NCBI RefSeq assembly: GCF_026163565.1
Contig: NZ_JAPDKN010000042.1
Span: 1-64,000 of the forward strand
From: Chryseobacterium sp. YIM B08800
GTDB taxonomy: Bacteria; Bacteroidota; Bacteroidia; Flavobacteriales; Weeksellaceae
Length of the DNA: 64,000 nt
Reading direction: 5' to 3'
Each line of letters begins with the position of its first letter. The stretch's first letter is position 1. The translations under genes and the position numbers were made by a program. Under the pieces are notes generated by a model. That model was not told where the DNA came from. It worked only from the letters and a program-made list of their open reading frames with translations, and made no database searches. This document shows positions 8,923-17,503 of the stretch, piece by piece.

Positions 8923-9501
8923 CTAATTATTTAAATCTTCATACAATTGTTTCAATCTGTTTCTCAAATGCTTTACCGCATAATTTTTTCTACTGATGAT
9001 GGTTTTAATATTTTCACCCTGTTCATCGGCGATTTGCTGTAAAGTTTTATCGTTGAGTTCGTTTTCCATGTAGACCAACTTTTGTTTTTCGGGAAGTTCT
9101 TCCAAAGCTGCAAACAGTTTTTTCCAAATTTCGTCCTGAAACATTTTTACTTCCGGTCCTGCACTGTCATCTAGAAGCAGAATGTCTTTTATAGAAAACG
9201 TTCCGTCTTCATCTTCGTAGACAAAATCTTCAAGATTTTCGGTTTTCTTTTTACGGTATTTATCGGTGATTTTATTTGCCGTTACCCGGTACAACCATCC
9301 GCCAACATTTACAATTTCAGAAAGATTGGTCAAACTGCTGAACTGGTACCAGACTTCCTGCAGAATATCTTCTGCATCTTCGGTATTTTTCACTTTCGGA
9401 CGAATGAAAGACATCAGTTTTCCGCCGTAACTCGATACGGTTTGAGAAATAATGTTTTCCTTTTCCTTCTGTGGCATTGGTAATTTTTCGGCAATCTCCA
9501 T
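8923..9501 (-). CDS. ECF-type RNA polymerase sigma factor
   Basis: A 192-aa sigma-70 family protein. Region 2 (~residues 25-90) contains the core-binding and -10-type helices (DAEDILQEVWYQFSSL, GWLYRVTANKITDKYRKKK). Region 4 (~130-185) is a helix-turn-helix (LEELPEKQKLVYMENELNDK then LQQIADEQGENIKTIISRKN). Regions 1 and 3 are absent, as in ECF factors. It is the first gene of a short leftward operon with the 112-aa membrane protein. No anti-sigma of FecR or zinc type is present. Confidence 0.93.
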   Translation of the reverse strand: MEIAEKLPMPQKEKENIISQTVSSYGGKLMSFIRPKVKNTEDAEDILQEVWYQFSSLTNLSEIVNVGGWLYRVTANKITDKYRKKKTENLEDFVYEDEDGTFSIKDILLLDDSAGPEVKMFQDEIWKKLFAALEELPEKQKLVYMENELNDKTLQQIADEQGENIKTIISRKNYAVKHLRNRLKQLYEDLNN

Positions 9502-9698
9502 ATTGCTATGACGACTGTGTATTTTGTTTTACTTTAATAAATTTAAAATATTTTTTCGGAATTTTAGTTTTTCTTTTGTTTATCGAAGTTTTTTAAACAC
9601 GAATGACACAAATATTTCTTCGCCAATTTCACAATTTTAGTATTATCCATTTGTGAAACTAGTGCAAAAATTAATGCTTATTTGTGTTTAAATAAAAA

Positions 9699-9721
9699 AC
9701 GGAAAGCAAAATACTTCCCGT
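9699..9721 (-). terminator. Terminator of S9 peptidase gene
   Basis: Stem ACGGGAAG / CTTTCCGT with a 7-base loop, followed on the minus strand by TTTTTT. It lies 28 bases past the stop of the peptidase gene. Confidence 0.85.
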
Positions 9722-9748
9722 TCAATTAATTATAAAAACTGTCTTCTT

Positions 9749-11752
9749 TTATTTATTGAAATTCTCAGCAAAGAAACCTAACATCGATTTATAAAACTCA
9801 ATTCTGTTGGGTTCTTTTCCAAAACCGTGTCCTTCGTCATATTTTACCATGTAAGGAACTTCAAATCCTTTGCTTCTTAAAGCTTTAACGATTTGGTCAG
9901 ATTCATTGATGTTAACTCTCGGGTCATTAGCGCCCTGAACCACAAATAACGGCTTTTTGATCTTATCAATCTGGAAAACAGGTGAAACTTCTTTTGCTAT
10001 TTTAGCTTCTTCAGGATTGTCTAAATCATACCAGATCTGTTTTACCATTTCTTTATACGGCTTCCAATATTCCGGGAAAGAATCGAAGAACGTGAAAATA
10101 TTGGAAACTCCTACATAATCAACGCCACAAGAGTACAAATCAGGAGTTTTAATCAATCCCATCAATGTAGCGTAACCACCGTGACTTCCGCCATAAATCG
10201 CTACTTTATTTTTATCAATCCAACCTTGTTCAATTGCATATTTTACGCCATCTTCTACATCATCCATCGCTTTACGGCCGATTTGTTTGTATCCGGTTGT
10301 TTGAAACTCTTTTCCATAGCCTCCTGAAATCCTAAAATTAACCTGTAACGTAGCGTATCCTCTGCTTGCGAACAATTGTGTTTCAGGATTGAAACCCCAA
10401 TCATCTCTTATTCCTTGCGGACCGCCGTGAGGGTTTACAATCAAAGGAACTTTTTCACCGTTCAAAGCTGCTTTTGGGAGTGTAATATAACCATGAATTG
10501 TAAGTCCGTCTCTGCTTTTAAACTGAATTGGTCTCATTTCTGCCATATCTTCTTCTTTTAACTGAGGCATCAAATCAAAAAGAAGTTTGGTTGTTTTGGT
10601 TTTTGTATCGTATTCATAATACTTTCCATACAGTTTATCACTGTCAACAACAACCAATAATTTTTCGTTTTTATCGTCTGAAGAAGCAATTCCAAACTGT
10701 TTATCGCCAAATTCTGAAGTCAGCTTATCATGAATTTCTTTGTAAAATTTACTTACAGGAATCGTTTCATTTTTAATTCCGTTATAACTGATGTAATCCA
10801 GCTCATAATTTCTGCTTTTTCCAGCCTGTGCTATTGAAGAAACATCAAATGTCGGGTTGGAATAAACCTCCTTAATAATCGCGTTTTTCTTTAAATCGTA
10901 TAAAACGATTCTAGATTTATCACTCCCAAGATTGGTTACCAAATAAACCTCATCTTTATTTTTAGAATTGTCATTAAAGCTGATTACGTTAAAGGTATCT
11001 TTCCAATCGGTTGCTTTAACAAGATTAAATTTTCCTGTTTGCAAATCTTTGTAAAATAGTTTGGTCGTTAAACCATTTTCAAGAATTGTGTAGCCTCTCA
11101 GATTCCCTTGTCTGTCGAAAAGATAATCGTCAATCGGGCTTTTTACATCTTTATTTTCATACAACTGAGTAATTTCACCAGTATTAAAATTGATTTTATA
11201 CGGTTCGAAGATCTGTTTATTGTTCTTGTTCATGCTCACAATAACAAACTCTGTATCTTTAATCAATCTTACCGAATTTAACGTGATCCCTTCAAAAGGA
11301 GTCAAATCTTTTAAGTTTTTTCCGTCAATATCGGCGGCGTACAAATGGATATTTTCGTTTCCACCTTTATCTTGTGTGTAAAACAGACGCTTTTTATCGA
11401 GCCAGCCATAACTTCTTATCAAGTCATCTTTTTCAACCAATGCTTTTGTAATTTTACCCGATTTTAAATCTTTTACATAAACATGATTTTTGCTGTCCTT
11501 ATCTTTTTCTTTGTAGGATAAGTACTGTCCGTCGGGAGAAATTTTAAATTGTGAAGCTTTCGGTCTTGCGAAATAGTCTTCCACTTTGTATTTAAAGTTT
11601 CCTTTGTCATAGGAAATAAGCTTTTCTATTGTAGCTTTTGATGAAACCAATGTCGGGTCACCCGGCAATTTGCTATCTTTAGTTTGTGCATTTATCATGA
11701 GACTTGTGATTACCACTTGTGTAATACCTAAAATTTTGGAATTTAAATTCAT
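9749..11752 (-). CDS. Secreted S9 family prolyl oligopeptidase / dipeptidyl aminopeptidase
   Basis: A 667-aa serine peptidase with a signal peptide (MNLNSKILGITQVVITSLMI, cleaved near INAQ). Residues ~55-390 form a beta-propeller typical of the family. The C-terminal alpha/beta-hydrolase carries the nucleophile Ser in YGGSHGGY (about residue 524), Asp in NDPRVN (~607) and His in EGHGFG (~641). This is a complete triad. The family removes dipeptides or cuts after proline in short peptides; here it probably acts in the periplasm. It has its own terminator and no co-oriented neighbour. Confidence 0.93.
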   Translation of the reverse strand: MNLNSKILGITQVVITSLMINAQTKDSKLPGDPTLVSSKATIEKLISYDKGNFKYKVEDYFARPKASQFKISPDGQYLSYKEKDKDSKNHVYVKDLKSGKITKALVEKDDLIRSYGWLDKKRLFYTQDKGGNENIHLYAADIDGKNLKDLTPFEGITLNSVRLIKDTEFVIVSMNKNNKQIFEPYKINFNTGEITQLYENKDVKSPIDDYLFDRQGNLRGYTILENGLTTKLFYKDLQTGKFNLVKATDWKDTFNVISFNDNSKNKDEVYLVTNLGSDKSRIVLYDLKKNAIIKEVYSNPTFDVSSIAQAGKSRNYELDYISYNGIKNETIPVSKFYKEIHDKLTSEFGDKQFGIASSDDKNEKLLVVVDSDKLYGKYYEYDTKTKTTKLLFDLMPQLKEEDMAEMRPIQFKSRDGLTIHGYITLPKAALNGEKVPLIVNPHGGPQGIRDDWGFNPETQLFASRGYATLQVNFRISGGYGKEFQTTGYKQIGRKAMDDVEDGVKYAIEQGWIDKNKVAIYGGSHGGYATLMGLIKTPDLYSCGVDYVGVSNIFTFFDSFPEYWKPYKEMVKQIWYDLDNPEEAKIAKEVSPVFQIDKIKKPLFVVQGANDPRVNINESDQIVKALRSKGFEVPYMVKYDEGHGFGKEPNRIEFYKSMLGFFAENFNK

Positions 11753-11873
11753 ATTTGATGGATTTGGTTAAACTATATATTATAAGACGCTTCAAGTGCA
11801 CAAAACGTTACATTATTTATCGCTAATTTGTGAAATTAATTGTGTTTTTGTATTTATAGTTTTCTTGTAATCA

Positions 11874-12023
11874 AACCTAACAGGTTTTCAAAACCTGTTA
11901 GGTTAGGTTTATTGGTAAAATATCATTATTAGCCCGGATAGAAACGACATCCTTTTTTGTGAAAACCGGAGCGAAGCGCAGGTTGTAACAAAAAAGATAC
12001 AGTGGATAGCCGGAAAAAGCTAC
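11874..12023. repeat. Composite repeat element, copy 1 (palindrome plus core)
   Basis: The 333-base gene-free gap at 11753-12085 is largely filled by this element. A palindrome with 15-base arms (AACCTAACAGGTTTT, one base, complement) occupies 11874-11904. About 27 bases later a core runs from agcccggatag (11931) to agccggaaaaagctac (12023), with an inner hairpin around ttttttgt...aacaaaaaag. The same architecture, with different arm sequences, recurs at 15886-16036. Confidence 0.7.
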
Positions 12024-12053
12024 AAATTTTAAAAATTAGTATAAATATAAAAG

Positions 12054-12077
12054 CAGGAAGCCAATTTTGACTTCCTG
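12054..12077. terminator. Terminator of the 136-aa secreted-protein gene
   Basis: Stem CAGGAAG / CTTCCTG flanked by T-rich stretches on both strands (CTTTTATATT on the minus strand, TTTTTATT on the plus). It lies 9 bases past the stop of the leftward gene. Confidence 0.8.
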
Positions 12078-12085
12078 TTTTTATT

Positions 12086-12496
12086 CTATTGATAGATTAC
12101 TACATCATCTTTTTTAATTTGATATCCTTTTTTCTTGTACGGAACTAAAACATAGCTTTCTTTGATATGACTTCCGCTTTTCCATATTTTGCCATTTCCT
12201 ACTCTATCGAGAATAATACTTTTTGCACTTTGATTTGGAATAAAAATCTCGGCTTTTTTCATGTTTTTACTGAAAATGACTGCCGTCATTGAAGTGGAAC
12301 TTCCTTCTGGGTTTACCTCTTTCAGTTTTATTTTCTGATTAAAAACCTTTACGCAATTATTTCTGAGTTGAGAATAAGTGTAACCAGCAGAAGGTATACA
12401 ACCGTGAACGTCTCTGTCGCCTCCTACAACAGGAGCTTTCTGGGCAAAAACAAGGGAACCAAGGAACATTGCACTGAATAAAATTGTTTTTTTCAT
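12086..12496 (-). CDS. Small secreted protein of unknown function
   Basis: A 136-aa protein with a clear signal peptide (MKKTILFSAMFLGSLVFAQ). Mature start is followed by a short motif with GCIPSAGYTYSQLRNNCVKV, a two-cysteine pattern that recurs at the N-terminus of small secreted proteins of flavobacteria and probably forms a disulphide. The rest is beta-rich and Lys-rich (IFSKNMKKAEIFIPN, YVLVPYKKKGYQIKKDD). Function unknown. It is flanked by terminators on both sides and so is monocistronic. Confidence 0.8.
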   Translation of the reverse strand: MKKTILFSAMFLGSLVFAQKAPVVGGDRDVHGCIPSAGYTYSQLRNNCVKVFNQKIKLKEVNPEGSSTSMTAVIFSKNMKKAEIFIPNQSAKSIILDRVGNGKIWKSGSHIKESYVLVPYKKKGYQIKKDDVVIYQ

Positions 12497-12579
12497 ACTT
12501 AAATTTTTAAATGTTTTCGATTTGGTAAAAAGTATGCCAAAAATATCGTATCGGCATATTTAGTTCTAAGATACAAAAA

Positions 12580-12600
12580 AGCCACTCATTTTGAGTGGCT
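12580..12600 (-). terminator. Terminator of bglX
   Basis: Stem AGCCACTC / GAGTGGCT with a 5-base loop; the minus strand continues TTTTTTGTATC. It lies 9 bases past the bglX stop and so marks the 3' end of the polysaccharide locus. Confidence 0.88.
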
Positions 12601-12608
12601 TATAAAAA

Positions 12609-14939
12609 TTATTTTGTCCAGTTGATTTTTGAATGTTTCACCTCTTCAGAGTTTGTACCAATCATGATATCAAATTCTCCGGCTTCCCAGTCGTATTTTA
12701 AATCTCCGTTGTAGAATTTCAAATTTTCAGGGGTAATGTCGAAAGTAACCTTTTTAGACTCTCCTTTTTTCAACATTATTTTTTGGAATCCTTTTAATTC
12801 TTTTACCGGTCTTGTAATGCTTCCCACCATATCTCTGATGTATAACTGAACAACTTCTGCTCCATCATAGTTTCCAGAATTCGTTACAGTAACTGAAGCC
12901 TGAATGGTTTGATTTCCTTTTGGATTTGCGTTAGAAACCGTTACATCAGAATAATTGAATTTAGAATAGCTCAATCCATATCCAAACGGATATAATGGCG
13001 TATTACATTCATCCATATAGTTTGAACGGAATCTTTCGTAAACACATTTATCCACTTTATCCTGAGCTAAAGGGCGACCAGTATTTTTAGCATTATAATA
13101 AATAGGAACCTGACCAAGACTTCTCGGGAATGTCATCGGCAATTTTCCTGAAGGATTTACCTTACCGAAAAGTACATCAGCAATGGCGTTACCTGCTTCT
13201 GAACCCGCAAACCAAGCATTCAAAATAGCATCAGGAGCATCTTTTACATTCGTTAATGCTAAAGGACGACCTGTGAAAAGTACCATTGCGATCGGTTTAC
13301 CTGTTTTTTTCAATTCGTTCAGTAAATCAACCTGAGATTGAGGAATGGTAATTTCAGTTCTTGAAGAAGATTCTCCGCTCATTTCTGCAGATTCTCCAAT
13401 TGCCAAGACAATAACGTCAGCTTTGTTGGCAATATCAACAGCTTCTTTTAATAAGGCTTCTTTTGAACGGTTATCTCTGTCGGTTTTTTTACCGTGAGCT
13501 GCATAAATATCTTCTAATTTGGCATCGTAATCAATGTTGGCTCCTTTTGCAGAAAGAAATTTCACATCTTTCCCATAATTAGCCTGAAGACCCTGCATTA
13601 AATTAACAGAAATTGCATGTTTTGTAGCGACACTCCAAGTTCCCGCCATGTTCAGAGAGTTGTTTACCAATGGACCAATTACTGCAACAGTTCCTGATTT
13701 TTTCAAAGGTAAAATCTGGTTTTCATTTTTCATCAAAACCATTGATTGCGCTGCCGCACTTCTTGCGATATTACGGTTTTCTAAATTATAAACTTCTTTA
13801 GCCGCTAATTTTGCATCACCGTGCTTGTAGGGATTATCGAATAAACCTAAATCGTATTTAGCTTCAAGAATTCTTCTTGCCGCCATATCGATTTCGGCTT
13901 GCGTTACTTTTCCTTCAGCTAAAGATTTTTTTAAAGTAGTTAAAAATCCTTCACCAACCATATCCATATCAACTCCGGCTTTTAAAGCTAAAGCAGAAAC
14001 CTGCTGAAGATCTCCCATTCCGTGTTCTACCATTTCGTTGATCCCGGTATAATCGGTCACCACAAAACCTTTGAATTTCCACTGGTTTCTTAAAACCTCA
14101 GTTTGTAGCCATCTGCTTCCTGTCGCAGGAACTCCGTCGACTTCATTAAAAGAAGCCATTACAGAAGCTACTCCTGCATCAACAGCTGCTTTATAAGGTG
14201 GAAAATATTCGTTGAACATTCTTACGTGGCTCATGTCTACGGTGTTGTAATCTCTACCCGCTTCACCTGCTCCATACAATGCAAAATGTTTTACACAAGC
14301 CAAAATATTGCTTCCGTTTGCCAAGTCTTTTCCTTGATAACCGTAGACCATGTTTTTAGCAATTTCGCTCCCTAAATACGGATCTTCACCAGAACCTTCG
14401 GAAACTCTTCCCCATCTTGGTTCGCGAGAAATATCTACCATTGGCGAGAACGTCCAGTTGATTCCATCTGAAGCTGCTTCTCTTGCTGCAACTCTTGCTG
14501 ACTGTTGTACCAAATTCATATCCCAAGAAGCTGCTAAACCTAATGGAATAGGGAAAGTAGTTTCGTACCCGTGAATGACATCCATCCCAAAAATCATTGG
14601 AATTTTAAGGCGACTTTTTTCAACAGCTACTTTCTGAACTGCCTTAATTTTATCGGCTCCTTTGATGTTGAATAATCCACCAACTAAACCTTGCTCTACT
14701 TTTTTTCCGATGTCTGAGCTTTGAGCCTGACCTGTTGTAAAGTCTCCTGAAGTTGGTAAATTTAACTGACCAATCTTCTCATCTAATGTCATCTTAGCTA
14801 AAAGAGCATCAACAAAAGCCTTTTTCTTTGATTGATATTGTACGGTCTGATAAGACTGAACCGGCTTTGTAACCATTTCCTGTGCAGAAAACACAGGAGC
14901 CAATGCTAAAGTCGCAATTATAATTAATTTTTTACTCAT
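12609..14939 (-). CDS. bglX: Periplasmic GH3 beta-glucosidase (BglX-type)
   Basis: A 776-aa glycoside hydrolase family 3 enzyme with a signal peptide (MSKKLIIIATLALAPVFSAQ). An N-terminal TIM-barrel domain (~45-390) carries the nucleophile Asp in GFVVTDYTGI (about residue 294) and the substrate-binding KHFALYGAGEAGRDY. An alpha/beta sandwich (~400-640) and a C-terminal fibronectin-III-like domain (~670-770, GEVVQLYIRD-like AEVVQLYIRD) follow. It removes terminal beta-linked glucose. As last gene of a locus with a GH144-like enzyme it probably splits sophoro-oligosaccharides (beta-1,2-glucose), as GH3 partners of GH144 enzymes do in other Bacteroidota. Substrate is inferred from context. Confidence 0.95.
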   Translation of the reverse strand: MSKKLIIIATLALAPVFSAQEMVTKPVQSYQTVQYQSKKKAFVDALLAKMTLDEKIGQLNLPTSGDFTTGQAQSSDIGKKVEQGLVGGLFNIKGADKIKAVQKVAVEKSRLKIPMIFGMDVIHGYETTFPIPLGLAASWDMNLVQQSARVAAREAASDGINWTFSPMVDISREPRWGRVSEGSGEDPYLGSEIAKNMVYGYQGKDLANGSNILACVKHFALYGAGEAGRDYNTVDMSHVRMFNEYFPPYKAAVDAGVASVMASFNEVDGVPATGSRWLQTEVLRNQWKFKGFVVTDYTGINEMVEHGMGDLQQVSALALKAGVDMDMVGEGFLTTLKKSLAEGKVTQAEIDMAARRILEAKYDLGLFDNPYKHGDAKLAAKEVYNLENRNIARSAAAQSMVLMKNENQILPLKKSGTVAVIGPLVNNSLNMAGTWSVATKHAISVNLMQGLQANYGKDVKFLSAKGANIDYDAKLEDIYAAHGKKTDRDNRSKEALLKEAVDIANKADVIVLAIGESAEMSGESSSRTEITIPQSQVDLLNELKKTGKPIAMVLFTGRPLALTNVKDAPDAILNAWFAGSEAGNAIADVLFGKVNPSGKLPMTFPRSLGQVPIYYNAKNTGRPLAQDKVDKCVYERFRSNYMDECNTPLYPFGYGLSYSKFNYSDVTVSNANPKGNQTIQASVTVTNSGNYDGAEVVQLYIRDMVGSITRPVKELKGFQKIMLKKGESKKVTFDITPENLKFYNGDLKYDWEAGEFDIMIGTNSEEVKHSKINWTK

Positions 14940-15091
14940 TACTTCTTCATTTTTTTAAGGAATTCGTGAATCTTCGATTTCATATATCTTACTTCTTAAA
15001 TTATATTTCTTTTTGTTTTATCAATGATTCTATTTAAAGCAAAGAAAAACTAAATAGTTAATTTTTCAAAATTTTTTGTTATTTAATTCAA

Positions 15092-15799
15092 TTATTTTTC
15101 TTTTCTCTTAGACAACATCCATTCGTATAACGCTGGATTTGAATAAGTAGAATCCCAAGAATTGTGGTTATCATTCGGGAAGATTGTCAATTCTGCAGAC
15201 GGATTAATCGGATGAAGTTTTTGGTAAAAATTGAATGCATTTTCCGGCAACACGACATCATCCATTCCGCCATGAAAGATCTTCATATTTAAATTTTTGT
15301 ACTGATGAATATTCGCATACATCACACGGTCTGTAGGTGCACAAACAGAAACCACAGAAGCAAACATTTCGGGATGTTCCATTGCCAGTTTCAGCGTTCC
15401 CCAACCACCCATAGAAAGCCCTGTAAGGTAAATTCTGGAAGCGTCAATTTTATATTTGGTCTGAATTTCTTTAATTAAATTATAAACGCTTACCGTGTCC
15501 CACCAAGTATTTTCAGGACATTGAGGAGCCAAAATTGCCACAGGTTCTTTAATAAGATCTTTGTATGTAAAAGGACTGTGCGCTTTTACCAATTCCAGAT
15601 TATTACCTCTTTCTCCTGAACCATGAAGAAAGACAATTAAAGGAATATTACCTTTTGCTTTTTGGGGATAATCTAAAATATATGAGATTTTTTCCACTCT
15701 TTTAACTTCTTTATTCAGTTCTGCTTTGATTTCCTGAGCATTTAAGCTTAAAGAAAATGGCAAAAGTAAAAGTGGTAAGTGTTTTAGTTTTAAATTCAT
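15092..15799 (-). CDS. Secreted alpha/beta-hydrolase, esterase/depolymerase-like
   Basis: A 235-aa protein with a signal peptide (MNLKLKHLPLLLLPFSLSLN, then AQ). It has the alpha/beta-hydrolase fold: oxyanion HGSGERGNN, nucleophile elbow GLSMGGWG with Ser at about residue 129, acid in HGGMDDVVLPE and His in NDNHNSWD. This type is annotated as a prolyl-oligopeptidase-like or PHB-depolymerase-like esterase and often accompanies glycan loci, where it may remove acyl substituents. Here it sits between the GH144-like gene and bglX, 152 bases before bglX. Acyl removal (such as succinyl groups on cyclic glucans) is a hypothesis. Confidence 0.88.
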   Translation of the reverse strand: MNLKLKHLPLLLLPFSLSLNAQEIKAELNKEVKRVEKISYILDYPQKAKGNIPLIVFLHGSGERGNNLELVKAHSPFTYKDLIKEPVAILAPQCPENTWWDTVSVYNLIKEIQTKYKIDASRIYLTGLSMGGWGTLKLAMEHPEMFASVVSVCAPTDRVMYANIHQYKNLNMKIFHGGMDDVVLPENAFNFYQKLHPINPSAELTIFPNDNHNSWDSTYSNPALYEWMLSKRKEK

Positions 15800-15885
15800 A
15801 TTTCTTTAGGTTTTGGCTAAAGCCGTTTGATTTTGTTTTTGGTTAAAACGGGCTAAAGCCTGTTTCTATTGATTATTTTGTGAGT

Positions 15886-16036
15886 CTTGTCAAGGTTTAA
15901 AAACCTTGACAAGGCTTGGTTGTATTACTAGCCCCGATTGGAGCATTTGTTTGAGCTCATTTTGTGTATTTCGGCGGCGGCTTTGCCGCCGCCGAAATAC
16001 ACAAAATAGCGAGTGCGGAAAGCGGGATTAAGCTCC
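15886..16036. repeat. Composite repeat element, copy 2, with GC-rich perfect hairpin
   Basis: Palindrome CTTGTCAAGGTTT / complement at 15886-15913. A core follows, from agccccgattggagc (15930) to gggattaagctcct (16036). Inside the core is a perfect hairpin with 23-base arms (15959-15981 and 15985-16007) and a 3-base loop whose top is GGCGGCGGC/GCCGCCGCC, unusually GC-rich for this genome. It fills the 243-base gap between the GH144-like gene and the esterase gene, together with smaller ggctaaagcc hairpins at 15814-15865. Confidence 0.8.
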
Positions 16037-16042
16037 TAAAAA

Positions 16043-17431
16043 CTATTTAATATTGTATTTTTCAGATTTAAAGCTTAGTTTTTTCAATCCTTTCTGAATT
16101 TCAGGAGCATTCATGAATAGTTTCCATAAAAATCCTGTTCTGTAATTTTCGATCATAGGAGAAATTGTTCCCTGATCAATTGCTAAATATCGTGGCGTCG
16201 TCCAATTATCATAATTGATTGACGTTGCGTCGTAAGGTCCTGCAGAACCGATGAATTCTGGTTTTTGAGTATAAATGAATCTCAAAAAGTCCATAGATTC
16301 TTTTGGTGAATATGGAAAACTGCTCAAAGCAGCTGTTGGAGTGATTACTCCATGATCGTTTTGCGGGAAGTGGGCATCGTAACCAACGCTTCCGTCTTTG
16401 TTTCTTGAATAACCTGCTGTTAATCCCCAATAATTTGGTCCGTAGCCTTTCCATTGTTTTGGGTTTTCGACACAGTATTTGTAATCAATAAGAACTTGAT
16501 TTTTATTTAAATCGAAGTAATTTTTGATTAATTTATCTGACAAATTGGTAGGATCCAGACCGATGTAGGAATATTGAGTCCAAAATAATGGTCCGCCATA
16601 TTCTTCGGCTCCATTATGTTTTACATACATCGGAAGTCCGTATTTTTCTTTGTCTGAAAGATAGGTTCCGTTTCTTGTCCAGCCTTTGTAATAGGTTTCA
16701 GCATCGATAGAATAAGTTGGTGATGAGGCTGCTAAAATATAAGTAATCAGACATTCATTATATCCTTCCAAAGGAAAATTCATTTCCCATTGATATTCTG
16801 GTGACCAATGCCAATACAGGACTTTTTCGCCGCCTTTAGTGTACCAGTTCCACTGAATACCTTTCCAAAGTTCGTCACATTTTTTGGCAAGAGCTTTTTC
16901 TTCGGCGTTTCCGTTTTTGAAGTATTCTCTCACCTGAATAATTCCTGTGGTAAGAAAAGCAGTTTCTACTAAATCTCCACCATTATCTTTTTTTCCGAAA
17001 GGAACAGTTTTGCCTGTTTCTCCGTTGATCCAGTGTGACCAAGCTCCTTTATGACGATCTGCTTTTGCAAGAAAATTCATTGCGATTGTCAATCTTTTCA
17101 CCGCATCTTTTCTAGAAATAAACCCTCTCTCAACACCCACTAAAATAGTTGCTAAACCAAATCCAGATCCGCCTGTTGTAACTACATGTTTGTCGTTATC
17201 AGGATAGATATTGTCTTCATGATATCTTTCTCTACCCAACATAGAATTGGGTTCTGCATAATCCCAAAAATATTTTAAAGCATCTTTCTGAACTTTATCC
17301 ATCAATTGCTCATCGGTAATGTTTGATTTTACAATTGATTTTTGAGTAGAATCTTGTTTTGAAACTTGAGAATTTTTGCATGAGACCATAAGTAATGATG
17401 TCGCTGCGATTGAGAGTATTATCCTTTTCAT
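16043..17431 (-). CDS. GH144-like endo-beta-1,2-glucanase (glucoamylase-domain lipoprotein)
   Basis: A 462-aa lipoprotein (signal ends LLMVSC, Cys18 lipidated). The mature part is an (alpha/alpha)6-type domain of the 'glucoamylase-like' family: DALKYFWDYAEPNSMLGRER, TTGGSGFGLATILVGVERGF, GGDLVETAFLTTGI, GLTAGYSRN, HDHGVITPTAALSSFPY-like NDHGVITPTAALSSFPYSP. This pattern matches the family reclassified as GH144, whose characterised members are endo-beta-1,2-glucanases. It lies 72 bases after SusD and upstream of bglX, the usual arrangement in beta-1,2-glucan loci. Family assignment from remembered motifs; substrate is inferred. Confidence 0.88.
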   Translation of the reverse strand: MKRIILSIAATSLLMVSCKNSQVSKQDSTQKSIVKSNITDEQLMDKVQKDALKYFWDYAEPNSMLGRERYHEDNIYPDNDKHVVTTGGSGFGLATILVGVERGFISRKDAVKRLTIAMNFLAKADRHKGAWSHWINGETGKTVPFGKKDNGGDLVETAFLTTGIIQVREYFKNGNAEEKALAKKCDELWKGIQWNWYTKGGEKVLYWHWSPEYQWEMNFPLEGYNECLITYILAASSPTYSIDAETYYKGWTRNGTYLSDKEKYGLPMYVKHNGAEEYGGPLFWTQYSYIGLDPTNLSDKLIKNYFDLNKNQVLIDYKYCVENPKQWKGYGPNYWGLTAGYSRNKDGSVGYDAHFPQNDHGVITPTAALSSFPYSPKESMDFLRFIYTQKPEFIGSAGPYDATSINYDNWTTPRYLAIDQGTISPMIENYRTGFLWKLFMNAPEIQKGLKKLSFKSEKYNIK

Positions 17432-17503
17432 TATATCATTTTTTTAAACTTAAATACTAAAAGAAGAGGAGAACTTTCATTCTCCTCTACATATATTTGA
17501 TTA

